A stretch of DNA of 64,000 bases from positions 5,446,255 to 5,510,254 of the forward strand of contig NC_091134.1 of NCBI RefSeq assembly GCF_041381155.1, in the 5' to 3' direction. The notes beneath the pieces are model-generated. The model saw nothing but the letters and a program-made list of their open reading frames with translations, made no database searches and was not told where the DNA came from. Position numbers and translations under genes: made by a program. Origin of the DNA: Argopecten irradians (taxonomy: Eukaryota > Mollusca > Bivalvia > Pectinida > Pectinidae). Numbering within the stretch: position 1 is the stretch's first letter; each line of letters opens with the position of its first letter. Shown piece after piece: positions 48,164-60,233 of this stretch.

Positions 48164-49494
48164 GTAAGTTTTACCCTGTATATACCTATACATCAATCTG
48201 TACCCGATAACTTTACCCGTCATATGTCAACATTTATTCCTGAAGGAACCTGTACGGGTAAATATTGTACCCAAGCGGACAAGCTAACACAGTATCAACA
48301 CTTTCCCTGTAAATTACAATACTATATTAACATGTAGTTCCCTGACTATTACAATACACTGCTAAATAATTCATAGTCTGCTAGTAGCTACACATATACG
48401 GCTACCTGGATATAAACAATATGGTCTACATAAGAAAGTATTTTGTGCCCAGTGCTCATTCAGCTGTTATTTGCATGAGCTACAATGTACATAAAATCAA
48501 GATGAGCAGATTTTAGTTGGCTTGTATAATTTCCCAACATTAAATTGATGAGAAACTTTGATCATGATAAATATTTCTAGTATTCTTGATGTCAATTCAA
48601 TAAAAAGGTGTACCAAAACAAACAGCCAAGAAATGAGAAGGTACATATGTAAGAAGTCCATAATATCACATACAAATGTGTACACTATGTAGTAGCTAAT
48701 ATAACCCAGAAATAAAAACCAGGTTTTGTAACAAGTTTGATTCCTAAAAGGTTCAGAAGATTTTTTATAAATGTCTTATCATGCCAGCCTTGTACCAGCT
48801 TGAATAAGGAAGAGGGCACAACAATTTTACTAGGATACAGACAGAGAACAAAAATCCCCTTTTAGTCTGTCATTGTACACAACTACAATGGTTCAAAATG
48901 TGAACAAAATATATACATCTAATTATAAGCTATGTATGAACCAGACACAATAGTGTACTGTCTGTGGGAATGTTGAGGTTCAAAGCTTATTAACAGGAAC
49001 TTTAACTTTCATGGAATATTTGGAATATTCTGTCACCACATGCTAACCCAATAGATATAATGAAATAATTATTATGATAAAACATGATATCTATAAGACT
49101 ATATGCTGTAATAGATCACTAAATCTCAACGCCCTTATCATTATTATAAAGGAACACTTATCGGTTAGTAAGTGTTTAAACAGCAGTCAAGGGAAAAAAC
49201 ACCATAATTGTAGTTGTAAGTAGATATGACTTCCTTAATCCTAATATATGTACAAATGTACAATACAGCAACCAAACCTGAAATGGACAAATACCAAACA
49301 GTTACTATTACACCAGGTAAAAGGTGTATAACAAGAATACGAAACAAGAAATCCAAACTACAAACAAAGGGGAGGTAACTTGCAGAAGAAAGAACTCATA
49401 TTGGTAAAGATCACTCAGACAGAATTCCCTCCCTACTGTAATTATAAAATCTTTGTAGACTGGTCACCAGACACTAATTTACATAATATGTAGA

Positions 49495-49620
49495 AGAACA
49501 GTGAAAAATACACATGTACCAGTCGAGGGCCCCAACCAGGAATCAAACCTGGGTTGTGGTCATGGAAATCTACGACTCTACCAAATGAGCCAAAAAAGCT
49601 CTGTCGACTGAGTGACATAT
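49495..49620 (-). mobile_element. tRNA-derived SINE head, second family
   Basis: On the minus strand TTGGCTCATTTGGTAGAGTC looks like a tRNA 5' half with box A, and CCAGGTTTGATTCCTGGTTG like the T-arm with box B, about 30 bases apart. There is no discriminator or CCA context, and the arms do not close into a good acceptor stem, so a SINE or tRNA pseudogene is more likely than a functional tRNA. Confidence 0.6.
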
Positions 49621-49950
49621 TTAACACTATATATATGTTTAAACCACACCTAACTTCCAGCTCCAGTGATTTTTTTAGGTATATTTTGGGGTCAAATAAA
49701 GGCTCATTCCCTTAGTGAAATTTTGCTGGGTTTTTTTCCCAATTTCATGTTAATATTTTCCCAAATAAAGAAAGACTCTCTAAAACATACATATTTCAAG
49801 AAAATAACAATGTAAATTTTCATAATTGAAAAGATGTGGGCACCAAAAAAAATTATTGAGTAATAAAATCACTGCTCCTTTTACAATAAAATTTGTTGAT
49901 AGATTTTATCAGCAGAATTTGGAGGAGAAGATACATAGATTATCCCCCTT

Positions 49951-50082
49951 TAGTCCGCTAAATCTGCCTATATTATTAGGCTTTTAAATTTTTTTTATTA
50001 CCTTATATATAAACTATATATTAGGCAAAAAAAAACAAAAAAAAACAACAAGCCTAATTATATAGGCAGGTTTAGTGGACTA
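49951..50082. repeat. Fold-back repeat with 33-bp arms
   Basis: TAGTCCGCTAAATCTGCCTA at 49951 and its extension to 49983 are mirrored by AAGCCTAATTATATAGGCAG starting at 50050. Only three mismatches over 33 bp; the loop is A-rich. Likely a small MITE. Confidence 0.8.
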
Positions 50083-50503
50083 ATCTCCCCTTAGTTTAAA
50101 AACTTTTAATCAGACATATCCAGTGCAAAAATATTTCATCAGGCCAAATTTTTGATGCTTTTAATATTCTACAGACTGGTGGTGATCTTAGTTGATTTTC
50201 AAGTTTGATTTACGGGTATATATGTTAGAATAGTAACATTAAATAATTTTTTAACAGAAAAGGGATGAGATTTTATAGTTAAACAGAAAAATTACAATTA
50301 ACTCCCCTTATTTTATTATAACCCTTCTTGCATATGCATTTAGTGTTTTATTTGTTATAGCCAGATGTAGATTGCTTATACATTTTTCCCCAAAGAGTAT
50401 GATAACATATATTTGAAAACTAGACCAAAATTTACAAACAGACTGAAGCAATTAGAACTATGACCTCAATAAACTCCATTTTCTGTTGTTTTTGTTGTAG
50501 ATC

Positions 50504-53088
50504 ATGAGAGCAGGAGGTCGGAAAGGGAAGTCAAAGGCAGCCTTGCCTACCCATAATGCACCTCCTAAATCTACGATGTCTGCCATGGGGAAATCGGCCC
50601 GATCCTTTCCCCTGTCTCCTTACATGGTATTGATGTCCTTTATGTTCTGGACATTGATGGCTTACTTGTCCTTCAAAGGTTTTCAATACCTTGCCGTTCA
50701 CCGCACCATAAACGACAAAGAATTGGATGGATTTTGTGATTCTGTGTTTGGTAAAACATATTCAGAAAACCTAAAGTTTGTTGAAGCATACCCTAAAGGT
50801 GAAGCGGGGCCATATATCAGCCGCATCGGCTCCCAGAAGTATACTGACACCTTCCAAGGGGAGGAAGTTCCTAAAGAGTTAGACAAGATTCCACCAATTG
50901 TTACAGCTGTCACTTCACACGATTTCTGGATTCTTCAAGGCCTAATACAGCAATTTGTGGAAGGAAACAAGAAAGGCATGGACTTGAAATTGGTGGTGTT
51001 TGATATTGGGCTGTACGAATCAGAGCTGGATCTGGTAAGTAACACCCAACAGAACATCAAATCAAGACTGACTGGTAGAAGTCCATTATGTTGTATCAAT
51101 AAATTAAATTTCCAAACACATTTCTATACATAGAATACAACAGCCTTAAATTAGCAAAACCTATAAAGAAATTAAAAAGGAATCAGGTTGTATTTGCTAA
51201 GTAAACACTTGTTGTTGTATCTTATAAAGTCTTACATGAGTCACTCAGCTGACAAAGAATGTGTCATTCAGCTGACAAAGCATGTGTCACTCAGATGACA
51301 ACGCTTGTGTCACTCAGCTGACAAAGCTTGTGTCACTCAGATGACAAAATTGTGTCACTCAGCTGACAAAGCAAGAGCCACTCAGATGACAAAATTGTGT
51401 CACTCAGCTGACAAAGCTTGTGTCACTCAGATGACAAAATTGTGTCACTCAGCTGACAAAATTGTGTCACTCAGCTGACAAAGCAAGAGCCACTCAGCTG
51501 ACAAAGCAAGAGTCACTCATCTGACAAAGCATGAGTCACTTAGCTGACAAAACATGAGTCACTCATCTGATAAAGCGTGTGTCACTCATGATCAGCTGAC
51601 AAAGCATGTGTCACTCAGCTGACAAAGCATGTGTTACTCAGCTTACAAAACATGTGTCACTCAGCTTACATAACATGTGTCACTCAGCTGACAAAACATG
51701 TGTCACTCAGATGACAAAGCAAGAGTCACTCAGCTGACAAAGCATGTGTCACTCAGCTGACAAAGCATGAGTCACTCAGCTGACAAAGCATGATTCACTC
51801 AGCTGACAAAACAGGAGTCACTCAGCTGACAAAGCATGTGCTACACCATTGACAAACTTAGACAAAAGTATGTGTCATTCAAGTGGCTTACTGAAAATAC
51901 ATATCACTCAGCTAGAAAAGATGTTGAATTGAACATAATTAAGAAATGTCCGTGATATGTTTAACTCCCCCCTGCTGATCCTCATATGCTTAAGGCTGTC
52001 TGTCAAGAGATATAATTATATACTTTATTAAACAATATGCCACTCACCTGACAAAAAATTGTAGATTTAATTAGGCCTCCACCAATAGCACACCTGAGTA
52101 AAACCACAGTGGTGTTTAGCCTAGTCTACCACCAGATTAGAACATTTCATCACTATTTCATATAATAATTCACTTCCTTCATTTTCAGATGAAGAAGCAC
52201 TGTAACTGTGACGTACGGAAATTTGATGCCAGCATTTATCCTCAACATGTGGCTGATGTGACAAACAAAGCATTCCGTCCAATCATAATACAGGTCAGTA
52301 AAGGGTTTGGGCAACAAATACGTACAGTCATGTCAATTAAACAAGTAAAGAAAGGCTTTGAAATTGCTGATTTCAACATCCAAGATATCATGATATGCTA
52401 GTAAAAGAGATTTGAAGTTTTGATTTGTTTGTAATTTTCCATACAGTTGATGTTAGAGGAGTTTGGGTCAGCCATCTGGATGGATCCTGATGTCCGTCTT
52501 CAATCTGTGTCCGACCTGACCATGCTGAAGTACCGTGGAGCCCGAAACTTCTTCCTGTGGGAGACAAGTGTATTTACCGGACTGATCAGCTACACTAGTC
52601 CGGATATGTTTAAGTTCCTGGACGAGCAGAGATGTGCCTTCATCGACTACGGCATGATGGACACCAAGACAATGGTGTTTTACCGTACAAATCAGACTTG
52701 GATGGGGGTGATGAAGCCATGGTTAAAGTGTGTCCTCAATAAGGACTGTCTAACACCTCCCAATGCCAGGAATAGCGAGTGCTTCCATTACAGGCGGCCC
52801 AAATGGACGGGCTGCCATTGGTATGACCAATCAGCATTTAGTATCATTATCAATCGTGTGTTCCAGTTCAGTACACACCCGGATCAGTATTCTGTTCCAC
52901 GATTCACTTGGCACAAAGATGTAGAGGTTGTGTATTACTTTCCAGAGCAGCCTTGGACTTACACACAGCTTGTGGCCTTGACCTTCACTCCATTTATATT
53001 TTGTGGGTTTATTTATTACATGTATCTTAAACGGAAGACAAGATCCGACCCATTGTTACCAAATAAGTCTGTCTATAACAAACGGTAA
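50504..53088 (+). CDS. DUF1647-like membrane protein, 3 coding exons
   Basis: Coding exons 50504-51034, 52189-52293 and 52447-53088, all GT-AG and in phase, give 425 residues. The ATG lies three bases after an acceptor and begins a basic N-terminus (MRAGGRKGKSK). Residues about 38-58 form a membrane helix, as in type II Golgi/ER proteins. The lumenal part carries PPIVTAVTSHDFWILQGLI, LKLVVFDIGLYESELD, KKHCNCDVRKFDASIYPQHV, FRPIIIQLMLEEFGSAIWMD and QTWMGVMKPW. These fit DUF1647, a glycosyltransferase-like family of unknown activity known from nematodes and molluscs; WMDPDVR (223-229) resembles a DXD site. Unusual is a second hydrophobic helix near 384-406 (QLVALTFTPFIFCGFIYYMY) followed by a basic tail. 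Family call is from memory and moderate; gene structure is firm. Intron 1 of the coding part holds a 23-bp array. Confidence 0.85.
51215..51845. repeat. 23-bp minisatellite in the coding intron 1
   Basis: About 27 units of 23-24 bp of the form GTCACTCAGCTGACAAAGCA TGT, with variants GATGACAAAATT and GCAAGAGCC. It lies in the intron between coding exons 1 and 2 of the DUF1647-like gene. Confidence 0.9.
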
Positions 53089-53109
53089 CCCCACTTTAAG
53101 ACAGTATCA

Positions 53110-53700
53110 TTACTAGATATGTAAAATTTTCAAAATGCCATGGGCCATACCACTGCTGAGTTCAGGGTATAGTGGGCTATACCACCAAGGAATGTATAGG
53201 GTATTTAAGATTTTAAGGATGCATGCACAGTATTGTGGTTAGTCCAGTCAGTTATACCACTGAGGAATGTACAGGGTATATAAAGTTTTATGATGTGATG
53301 TGGCATACCATTACTGATTCTTGTCAGTTGAACCACCGAGGAATGTACAGGGTACATAAGGTTTTATGGTGTGATGAACTGTACCACTTTTAATCATGTA
53401 GTGGGCTGTACCATATGGATTGTACAGGGTATTTAATTATCAGGTTAAATGATGCAATGGGCCGTGCCACTGAGATGTGTAGGTGTAATATGAGGTTTTC
53501 AGGATGTAATTTGCTGTACTATTGAAGAATGTACGGGGTACAAAAATACTTCAAATTTTAATGAAGTAACGAGCTGTACCATTGCTTGGTAGACTGTACA
53601 ATATATATTGGGTCATACTACTGTAGAAAGTACAGCATATTTAGATGTTACAGATGTGATGGGCTGTACCATTGTTGAGATCGGTGTGTATTGTTATTGA
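53110..53700. repeat. Degenerate tandem repeat after the DUF1647-like stop codon
   Basis: Diverged units of about 60-90 bp marked by GGGCTATACCAC, GAGGAATGTACAGGGTA and AAGGTTTTA(T/A)GATG. Begins about 20 bases after the stop codon, so the 3' UTR is probably made of this repeat. No AATAAA within this stretch was noticed. Confidence 0.7.
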
Positions 53701-53724
53701 CAGTAGACGGTACCAACATAAGTA

Positions 53725-54560
53725 CATTGGGCTGAGTATGAACCGCCATTGAGGTGAGGATGACTTATATTTACATAGGGCCATGCTATGGTTGAGTGGA
53801 CAGGTATGCTAGGGTATACATTGGGCTGAGTATGAACCGCCATTGAGGTGAGGATGACTTATATTTACATAGGGCAATGCTATGGTTGAGTGTACAGGTA
53901 TGGTATACATTGGGCTGAGTATGAACCGCCATTGAGGTGAGGATGACTTATATTTACATAGGGCCATGCTATGGTTGAGTGTACAGGTATGCTAGGGTAT
54001 ACATTGGGCTGAGTATGAACCGCCATTGAGGTGAGGATGTCTTATATTTACATAGGGCCATGCTATGGTTGAGTGTACAGGTATGCTAGGATATACATTA
54101 ATGGGCTGAGTATGAACCGCCATTGAGGTGAGGATGTCTTATATTTACATAGGGCCATGCTATGGTTGAGTGGACAGGTATGCTAGGGTATACATTGGGC
54201 TGAGTATGAACCGCCATTGAGGTGAGGATGTCTTATATTTACATAGGGCCATGCTATGGTTGAGTGTACAGGTATGCTAGGGTATACATTGGGCTGAGTA
54301 TGAACCGCCATTGAGGTGAGGATGACTTATATTTACATAGGGCCATGCTATGGTTGAATGTACAGGTATGCTAGGGTATACATTGGGCTGAGTATGAACC
54401 GCCATTGAGGTGAGGATGACTTATATTTACATAGGGCCATGCTATGGTTGAGTGTACAGGTATGCTAGGGTTTAAATTGGGCTGAGTATGAACTGCCATT
54501 GAGGTGAGGATGTTTTATATTTACATAGGGCCATGCTATGGTTGAATGTACAGGTATGCT
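53725..54560. repeat. 94-bp tandem repeat, about 9 units
   Basis: Near-identical units of about 94 bp: CATTGGGCTGAGTATGAACC, GCCATTGAGGTGAGGATG, ACTTATATTTACATAGGGCC, ATGCTATGGTTGAGTGTACA, GGTATGCTAGGGTATA. One unit is five bases shorter (from 53819). It shares GGGCTG and GTACAGGTA words with the older array at its left and may have grown out of it. Confidence 0.95.
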
Positions 54561-54892
54561 AGTTTGGACATCAGATGGACTAAACATTGTTAAAGTTTAT
54601 ATATATCAGACTAATGTTGATTACTCAGGGTATGTAAGGTTGTATACATATGATTGGCAATATTGTTATACATACATCATTATATGTAAAAGAGATGAGT
54701 TATAAAATTTGTTTAAGGCCATTCCTGTTGAATGAAGAGATAAAAAGGGGAAGAACTCTCTGAAGGCAAAAGACAATTGATTTAATTTTTACCCTAAGGT
54801 GCCATCCTTACTTATTTATGTTCTCTGTACCATGCCATACAAGATCTGTACTTCTGTCACATTGTTATATTACTACATGTAACTTTTACATG
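54561..54892. other. Unique AT-rich spacer
   Basis: Nothing recognised. The last eight bases (54885-54892) are the left target duplication of the hAT-type element. Confidence 0.5.
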
Positions 54893-56157
54893 CAGGCATG
54901 GGGTAATCGTAATCATGTAATCGTAATCGATTGTAATTAATTACATTTTCTCAAGTAATCGACAGTAATCAGTAATCGAAGGCTATTTCGATTACTTGTA
55001 ATCGTAATCGTAATCGATTACAGTAAAAATTTACTGTGTAATCGTAATTACATTTCGATTACTTTTCAATTACATTATACCTATTATGAAGTTGAATTTA
55101 GCAGCCAGTATACTAAGTTTAGAAAGTGTAAAGTTCAACTTGTCTGCTGTAGTTCAACTAAAACTGAAGATAGATGTAACAGTGTTTAGTATTGGTCTAT
55201 AAAAATCTTTTATAATTAGTTTTCTGATGAACTGTAAGGCTCAAAGAAATAAAGAATACATACAAATTGTCTACACAGGTACATTTTATAGCTAATTTTA
55301 AGTTTCACCAGTGTGCCCATTTGCATAAGAGCATATTGTATTAAACAATGGAAAGCATTGTTTTCATAAAAGTCAACAGGCATTGACTAAGATCAATTCA
55401 GTTGTTTCAGGGAGTATGTCCTCAGATTTCCTATGAACTTGTTGTTTTAGGAAACAATGAGAAGTCAATTAATTCTGTTTGATATTCCCAGTAACTGTTC
55501 TTTTTACCTGTACAGTCAACCAAGATTTATCTGTTTAGCTCAGAAGCATAAGTCACATTTTTGCTTTAAAAAATCCTTAAATTATATACTTGATTCATTT
55601 TTATATATTTAACATGTATTGCATTGTAAATGAAAATTATAGATATAAGAAAAAATATATTGCAACAGATTTCCGCTTTCTCACTAGAAGAATCAAGAAT
55701 TAGATTTCAGGTTTAAAATATCTACTTGTTGTGTTATACCGTCATCTGCAAAATGCAGGTTATCAATTAACCACATACGAAAAATGCACATGGTCATTTC
55801 TAAGACACACCAGTTTAAAAAGCATGATGTGGGACAGGTGTAAACTTGAAACTAAATTAACAGTTTAACTAATTCCAATGAAACTATTTTATATAAAAAT
55901 AACTGGTTTTGGAATGCTATCAAATCGTAAAAAGGAAAATTTGAAAATATTGTGGTAGAAGATAAAATTTAATAAATCAACTAAATATGTAATCGAATGT
56001 AATTGAAAGTAATTTCAATTACTTTTTGTAAAGTAATCGATTGTAATCGATTACAGGTCAATGGTACCTGTAATCGATTATTAATCGATTACAGCATTTT
56101 CTCCCAAGTAATCGATTATTAATTAATTACATTTTGAAGTAATTGTGCCCATGCCTG
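54893..56157. mobile_element. Non-autonomous hAT-type element, 1265 bp, with 8-bp target duplication
   Basis: Bounded by identical 8-mers TTTACATG (54885-54892 and 56158-56165). Ends are inverted repeats: CAGGCATGGGGTAATCGTAA on the left, CAGGCATGGGCACAATTACT read inward from the right. Both subterminal regions (about 54900-55080 and 55985-56135) are packed with GTAATCGATTAC-type palindromes in many copies. The centre is AT-rich without a transposase. An 8-bp duplication with CAGGnnTG-like ends is typical of the hAT superfamily, where clustered subterminal motifs bind transposase. Confidence 0.85.
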
Positions 56158-56396
56158 TTTACATGTATAGCTTAATTTGTTTGACAAATAACTTTAATTC
56201 AAGTATTGAAAAATGCCTTATAGAACCATTGACATAAGCTGTTAATATTTGAAAATCATACATTTTTGACGAAAAATTTACATAATTCAGGTACATTAAA
56301 AATAACATGAAAGACAGAATAAATCTGAATATATTTTATATGTATTTTATCAGCGAATCTAGATTTTGTTTTAAACATGTTATATTTATCTATTAG

Positions 56397-56529
56397 GGCC
56401 TGGTTAAGAGGGCACTATTGCCTCTTAGTATTGTCGAGGGATGGAATAGTGCTCGAGCCAAAGGCGAGCTAGAGCACTATTTCATCACGATACAATACTA
56501 TGAGGCAATAGTGCCCTCTCAACTAGGCC
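56397..56529. repeat. 133-nt imperfect hairpin
   Basis: GGCCTGGTTAAGAGGGCACT and ATTGCCTCTTAGTATTGT on the left are mirrored by ACAATACTATGAGGCAATAG and TGCCCTCTCAACTAGGCC on the right; the inner GAATAGTGCTCGAGCC and GGCGAGCTAGAGCACTATTT continue the stem to a tiny loop. The motif GGGCACTATTGC(A) recurs at about 56922-56937, hinting at the far end of a larger element. The 101-codon frame through it is not a gene. Confidence 0.85.
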
Positions 56530-57080
56530 ACAATGAGTTTTGTACATCACCCTTACATGAGACCTGTTTTCATGTCACTGTAACAGAAGAACATCAAGGG
56601 ACACCTCACAACACTATCTTCATTTCCACACCATGTTATCACATTAAAAGTACAACATATGAATTGTCACAGAAAATTGTGTTTCTACATGTACAAAACG
56701 GGATTCAGCTTCATGACGATTAATAAGTAGAATAATTTAGAACATGAACGAACTGTCTTCTCTGGGAAAGCAACATTTTCTTCCATCCCCCCACACAGCC
56801 TGTATGCCATCTTATATCTTGGTCAAAGCGCAACGTTAAAATGATGTCATGTAATGGTGACGTCACAATACATTCATGTTCAATTTTGCGCCACTTCAAT
56901 AGTGCCCGCTTGCCTGGGCACTATTGCAAATAGTATACCCATGTGTGTCACCAAACAGAATTCAGTATTCTGTCACGTGATGTACTAATAAATTGAATCC
57001 GCCCATATTGAGGATCTGTATGAATTCCAAACCTATTTTTAAATTAGATTACAAATTGAAATTAATAAGTAAAGTTCTTA
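56530..57080. other. Sequence right of the hairpin
   Basis: Contains TAGTGCCCGCTTGCCTGGGC near 56901-56920, related to the hairpin arms, so 56397-56940 may be a single mobile element. No gene recognised. Confidence 0.4.
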
Positions 57081-57089
57081 ACTTACGTT

Positions 57090-57765
57090 ATATTTCGCTT
57101 GTCAGCCGAATGTGTCACTGAGAAGTGGGCAGTGTAGTGTCACATGTAGATGGACAGTCATGTAACAATAGGAGAGAGTTGTATACAGGTTTCTTTGTTT
57201 GATAGCAATGTCCTCCGTTACTCTTCTCTTTTTGTGGATGTCTTCTGTGATCTAGGTTGATGTTGTGTCCCGTCGGCCTCCTGTGTTCGTGAATCACCGA
57301 GTTGGATCTGAGTCTGATGTGTAATGATCTCCCAGTTTTTCCTACATAGTTTCAGTTACACTGTACTTATTTGGTGTAATAGATCTCATCACATCTCATT
57401 TTTTTAATTTGTCAGTTCTGTCTTTTTCTTGTGAAAGCTGTTGCCTGATGGAATTGCATGTTTTGTGACAGATGTTGACTCCATGGCATGCTTACAAAAA
57501 ATTCTGTGAAGTGTTATATGTCTGAGAGCCCTGGTATATATGGGAGGCCGACGTTCACCTTGTTGTTGTTGTCTTTATGTTGATTGTGTTGTTTCTTCTC
57601 TTTTTCCTGGAGAATAAGTTCATCCACAGGATATATATTGGTCCGTTGTGCTGTGTTAATGTGTTCTATCTCTGATGTTTGGTCTTCTTTGTTGGTGACT
57701 AATTTCTTTGCCCGAAGGAGTAGTGTTCTTACCACTGATCTTTTGTCTCACTAACACATTCCGCT
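57090..57765 (-). mobile_element. Penelope-like retroelement fossil (reverse-transcriptase tail and GIY-YIG part)
   Basis: Minus-strand peptides VVRTLLLRAKKLVTNKED and VNVGLPYIPGLSDI match the region after the reverse transcriptase of Penelope-like elements. Nearer the end, YVGKTGRSLH with HEHRRPTGHNINLDH fits the GIY-YIG endonuclease. Only this 3' part is present and it is broken in several places; the remainder is missing. It is clearly old. Confidence 0.7.
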
Positions 57766-57769
57766 GAAG

Positions 57770-60224
57770 AAAACAATACAAATTTGAAAATCTAATACTC
57801 CCCTAATTTAGTAAATTTTCAGAATTAGGGGGATTGTCTATAACTAAGACCCCCACCTATGGACATTATTATAAACATTTTTATAGACAAAAACTTTTAT
57901 TATGTTAACTAACAGGATAACCAAACATCTATAACCATATAGTTACTGAGAGAAAAAATGCATGATTGCTATAAACAGACGTCTCTGTGTTGACAATTAC
58001 AAGATTAAGAGCTTTATAGACACACAACATTGTCCCTGCTTCACAGAAAAGGGGTGTTCAATATGGTAAATACAGCATTTTAATGTGAAATTGCCCAGTA
58101 TATATATAGCACATCAATTTAATGCCGTGATTTTAAATTGTTTATATATAGGGAAATATGTCCAGGAGGTTGTTTACCTTGTCAATTTTAACTGTTTATG
58201 TTTAAAATATTATTCCAAAATGTGAAGTTGATGAATTTGGACCCTATATGAGACACTATAATGACTGTATATATATGCTAGCATATCAAGTCAGTCTGTA
58301 TACTTCAAAGAATATGTAACAGGTTTATCCATTTTTTTTTTGATTTCTTTTTAATAATATTTAACATATACATGGTATACTTACATTCCAGCGCTGTCTA
58401 CATCTAATCTCTATGGTGCAATCAGTCAGTGTTATATATATTACAGTTGCTAATATTCGCCTGGGTTTTAATTTCAACTTTGCAAAATCTAATATTTTAC
58501 ATCATTATCCAAATACATGGTTTTACAGTTTACACCCTGTCACATGAATGGCACTTTCAAATGCTAAAATGATTATTCGCAAAATAAATCCTGCGAAGAA
58601 GAAATTGCGAAACTCTCGCAAAATTTCACTACTGTACAGTAACTAACAAGCAGACAGAAAGACAACGTCATCAATGAATTTATTGTTCCATTTTTTCAGT
58701 CAGCATCTTTTTTAAACTCAATAAAACATCATGTAGACATTGTTAAATTAAAATTTTGTGAGAGTACATGTACAAAATACTATTTGTTATCTCCAGGTAT
58801 AATCAGTATCTCAATAGCTCCTGAAGTAAGCGAGTTATGACGATTTGTTCAACACCGACACATTTATGGCGTAGTTTGGCGTATCTGGGAGTTAAGGAAT
58901 TAAATATCACACATATGGCATTTCTATTTATTATGTAACACTGATATTCTAAGGGTGATATCCACATAAATGTGTTGTATTGATTTACTACAATAAACAC
59001 CAGTCACCATTGGCATTAATAACATATTGTTGCTGATCTCATATCTACACTGCTTAATCATACACATCTTTTTTGTCAAACTTTGATTGTTTATCTCATT
59101 TAACATGAGAATTATGCTTTTAAGTTCATAATATTTATATATAAGTGATTTCAGGTAAATTTCATTATCATGTATATCAAAATGATTCATACTTTTGATA
59201 TTGTAACTACATTATATAGCATCAACATGTTGATCTGCCACAATGCAATGTCATATTTTGAATGTCAATATAAAGATTAGAAAATGTTTTGATCTGATTC
59301 TTCTTACTAGTGATTGACATATTAGCAAATGGACATTCAATTTAGAATCAGTATTCATTTTTATAAAAAAAAATTTTTGTATAATGTTGTATTTTTTGTA
59401 TGGAAGACTCGTTCACCCTTTTGAGCACGAAAAAATGATGATCTGCGAAAACAACGAAAATTTCTCTTGTAAATCAGTTACAGTCAACACCTGCTTATAT
59501 AACATCGAAAAATGAAAAGATTCAAAAGTTGTTATAGAACAAAGAAATCTTTCAATGAGTAGGAGAAACAGAAAATGCTATAGAAACAAGAAGAGTTTGT
59601 GTAGATGGATAAATAAGGATTAATTGTGTGTTAAGTTATGTTGTGTGACTGTTGCTTAGTAACAAGTGAATAAGGCAGGTATGAACAATAAGCATTAATT
59701 GGTTAAAAATAATCAATAATAAAATTGGGTAGATAGTGATATATGTACGGGCTTGGTATCCATTAATTAGCTTTACATCTGAGAGTCATGAGTATGAAAC
59801 CAACTTTGCTTGTTTGTCTGCTACCCACTGTAGGTCTGTAGGTTTGATTTAGCACAACCTAACATTGACCTTAGATGACCTTGACTGTAACATGTACATT
59901 GTAGTAAGAGGTTATAAACACAATTAAAATAAATAATTGGAACATGTCTGTATACATGAGATTATGAATAGTTATATGTAAGTGTATGTGCTGGTTTGTT
60001 GTTAGGTCTCCCATATGTTCTAATGTTATGTTTATGTAGTTACACTGTTAGAGATTATCAATGTACTGAAATCAAAGTATGTTATACATGTAAATTCAAA
60101 GAATAAAACATGCTTTATAATCTTTTTGTTATATTCATTTGTAACAGGAATATGAATACGGATCTAGAACTAGATATTGCTATTGGAAAATTTGACAGCT
60201 AGGCATTATACCAACAAAATATTT
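57770..60224. other. Unassigned AT-rich stretch
   Basis: About 2.4 kb without a recognisable gene, transposon or array. Minus-strand frames near 58803-59190 are AT-driven. The last nine bases before 60234 are the target duplication of the next element. Confidence 0.45.
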
Positions 60225-60233
60225 CATTCAAAG

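Larger units (their letters stand above)
48164..50500 (+). other. Long 5' UTR intron of the DUF1647-like gene
   Basis: AT-rich, with no coding frame recognised. It contains a tRNA-like SINE head (49495-49620) and a fold-back repeat (49951-50082). It ends with TTGTTTTTGTTGTAG at 50500. Confidence 0.5.

Noticed and set aside
49495-49620. Functional tRNA gene on the minus strand
   Set aside because: Box A and box B are present, but I could not close a proper acceptor stem; SINE head or tRNA pseudogene is more likely.
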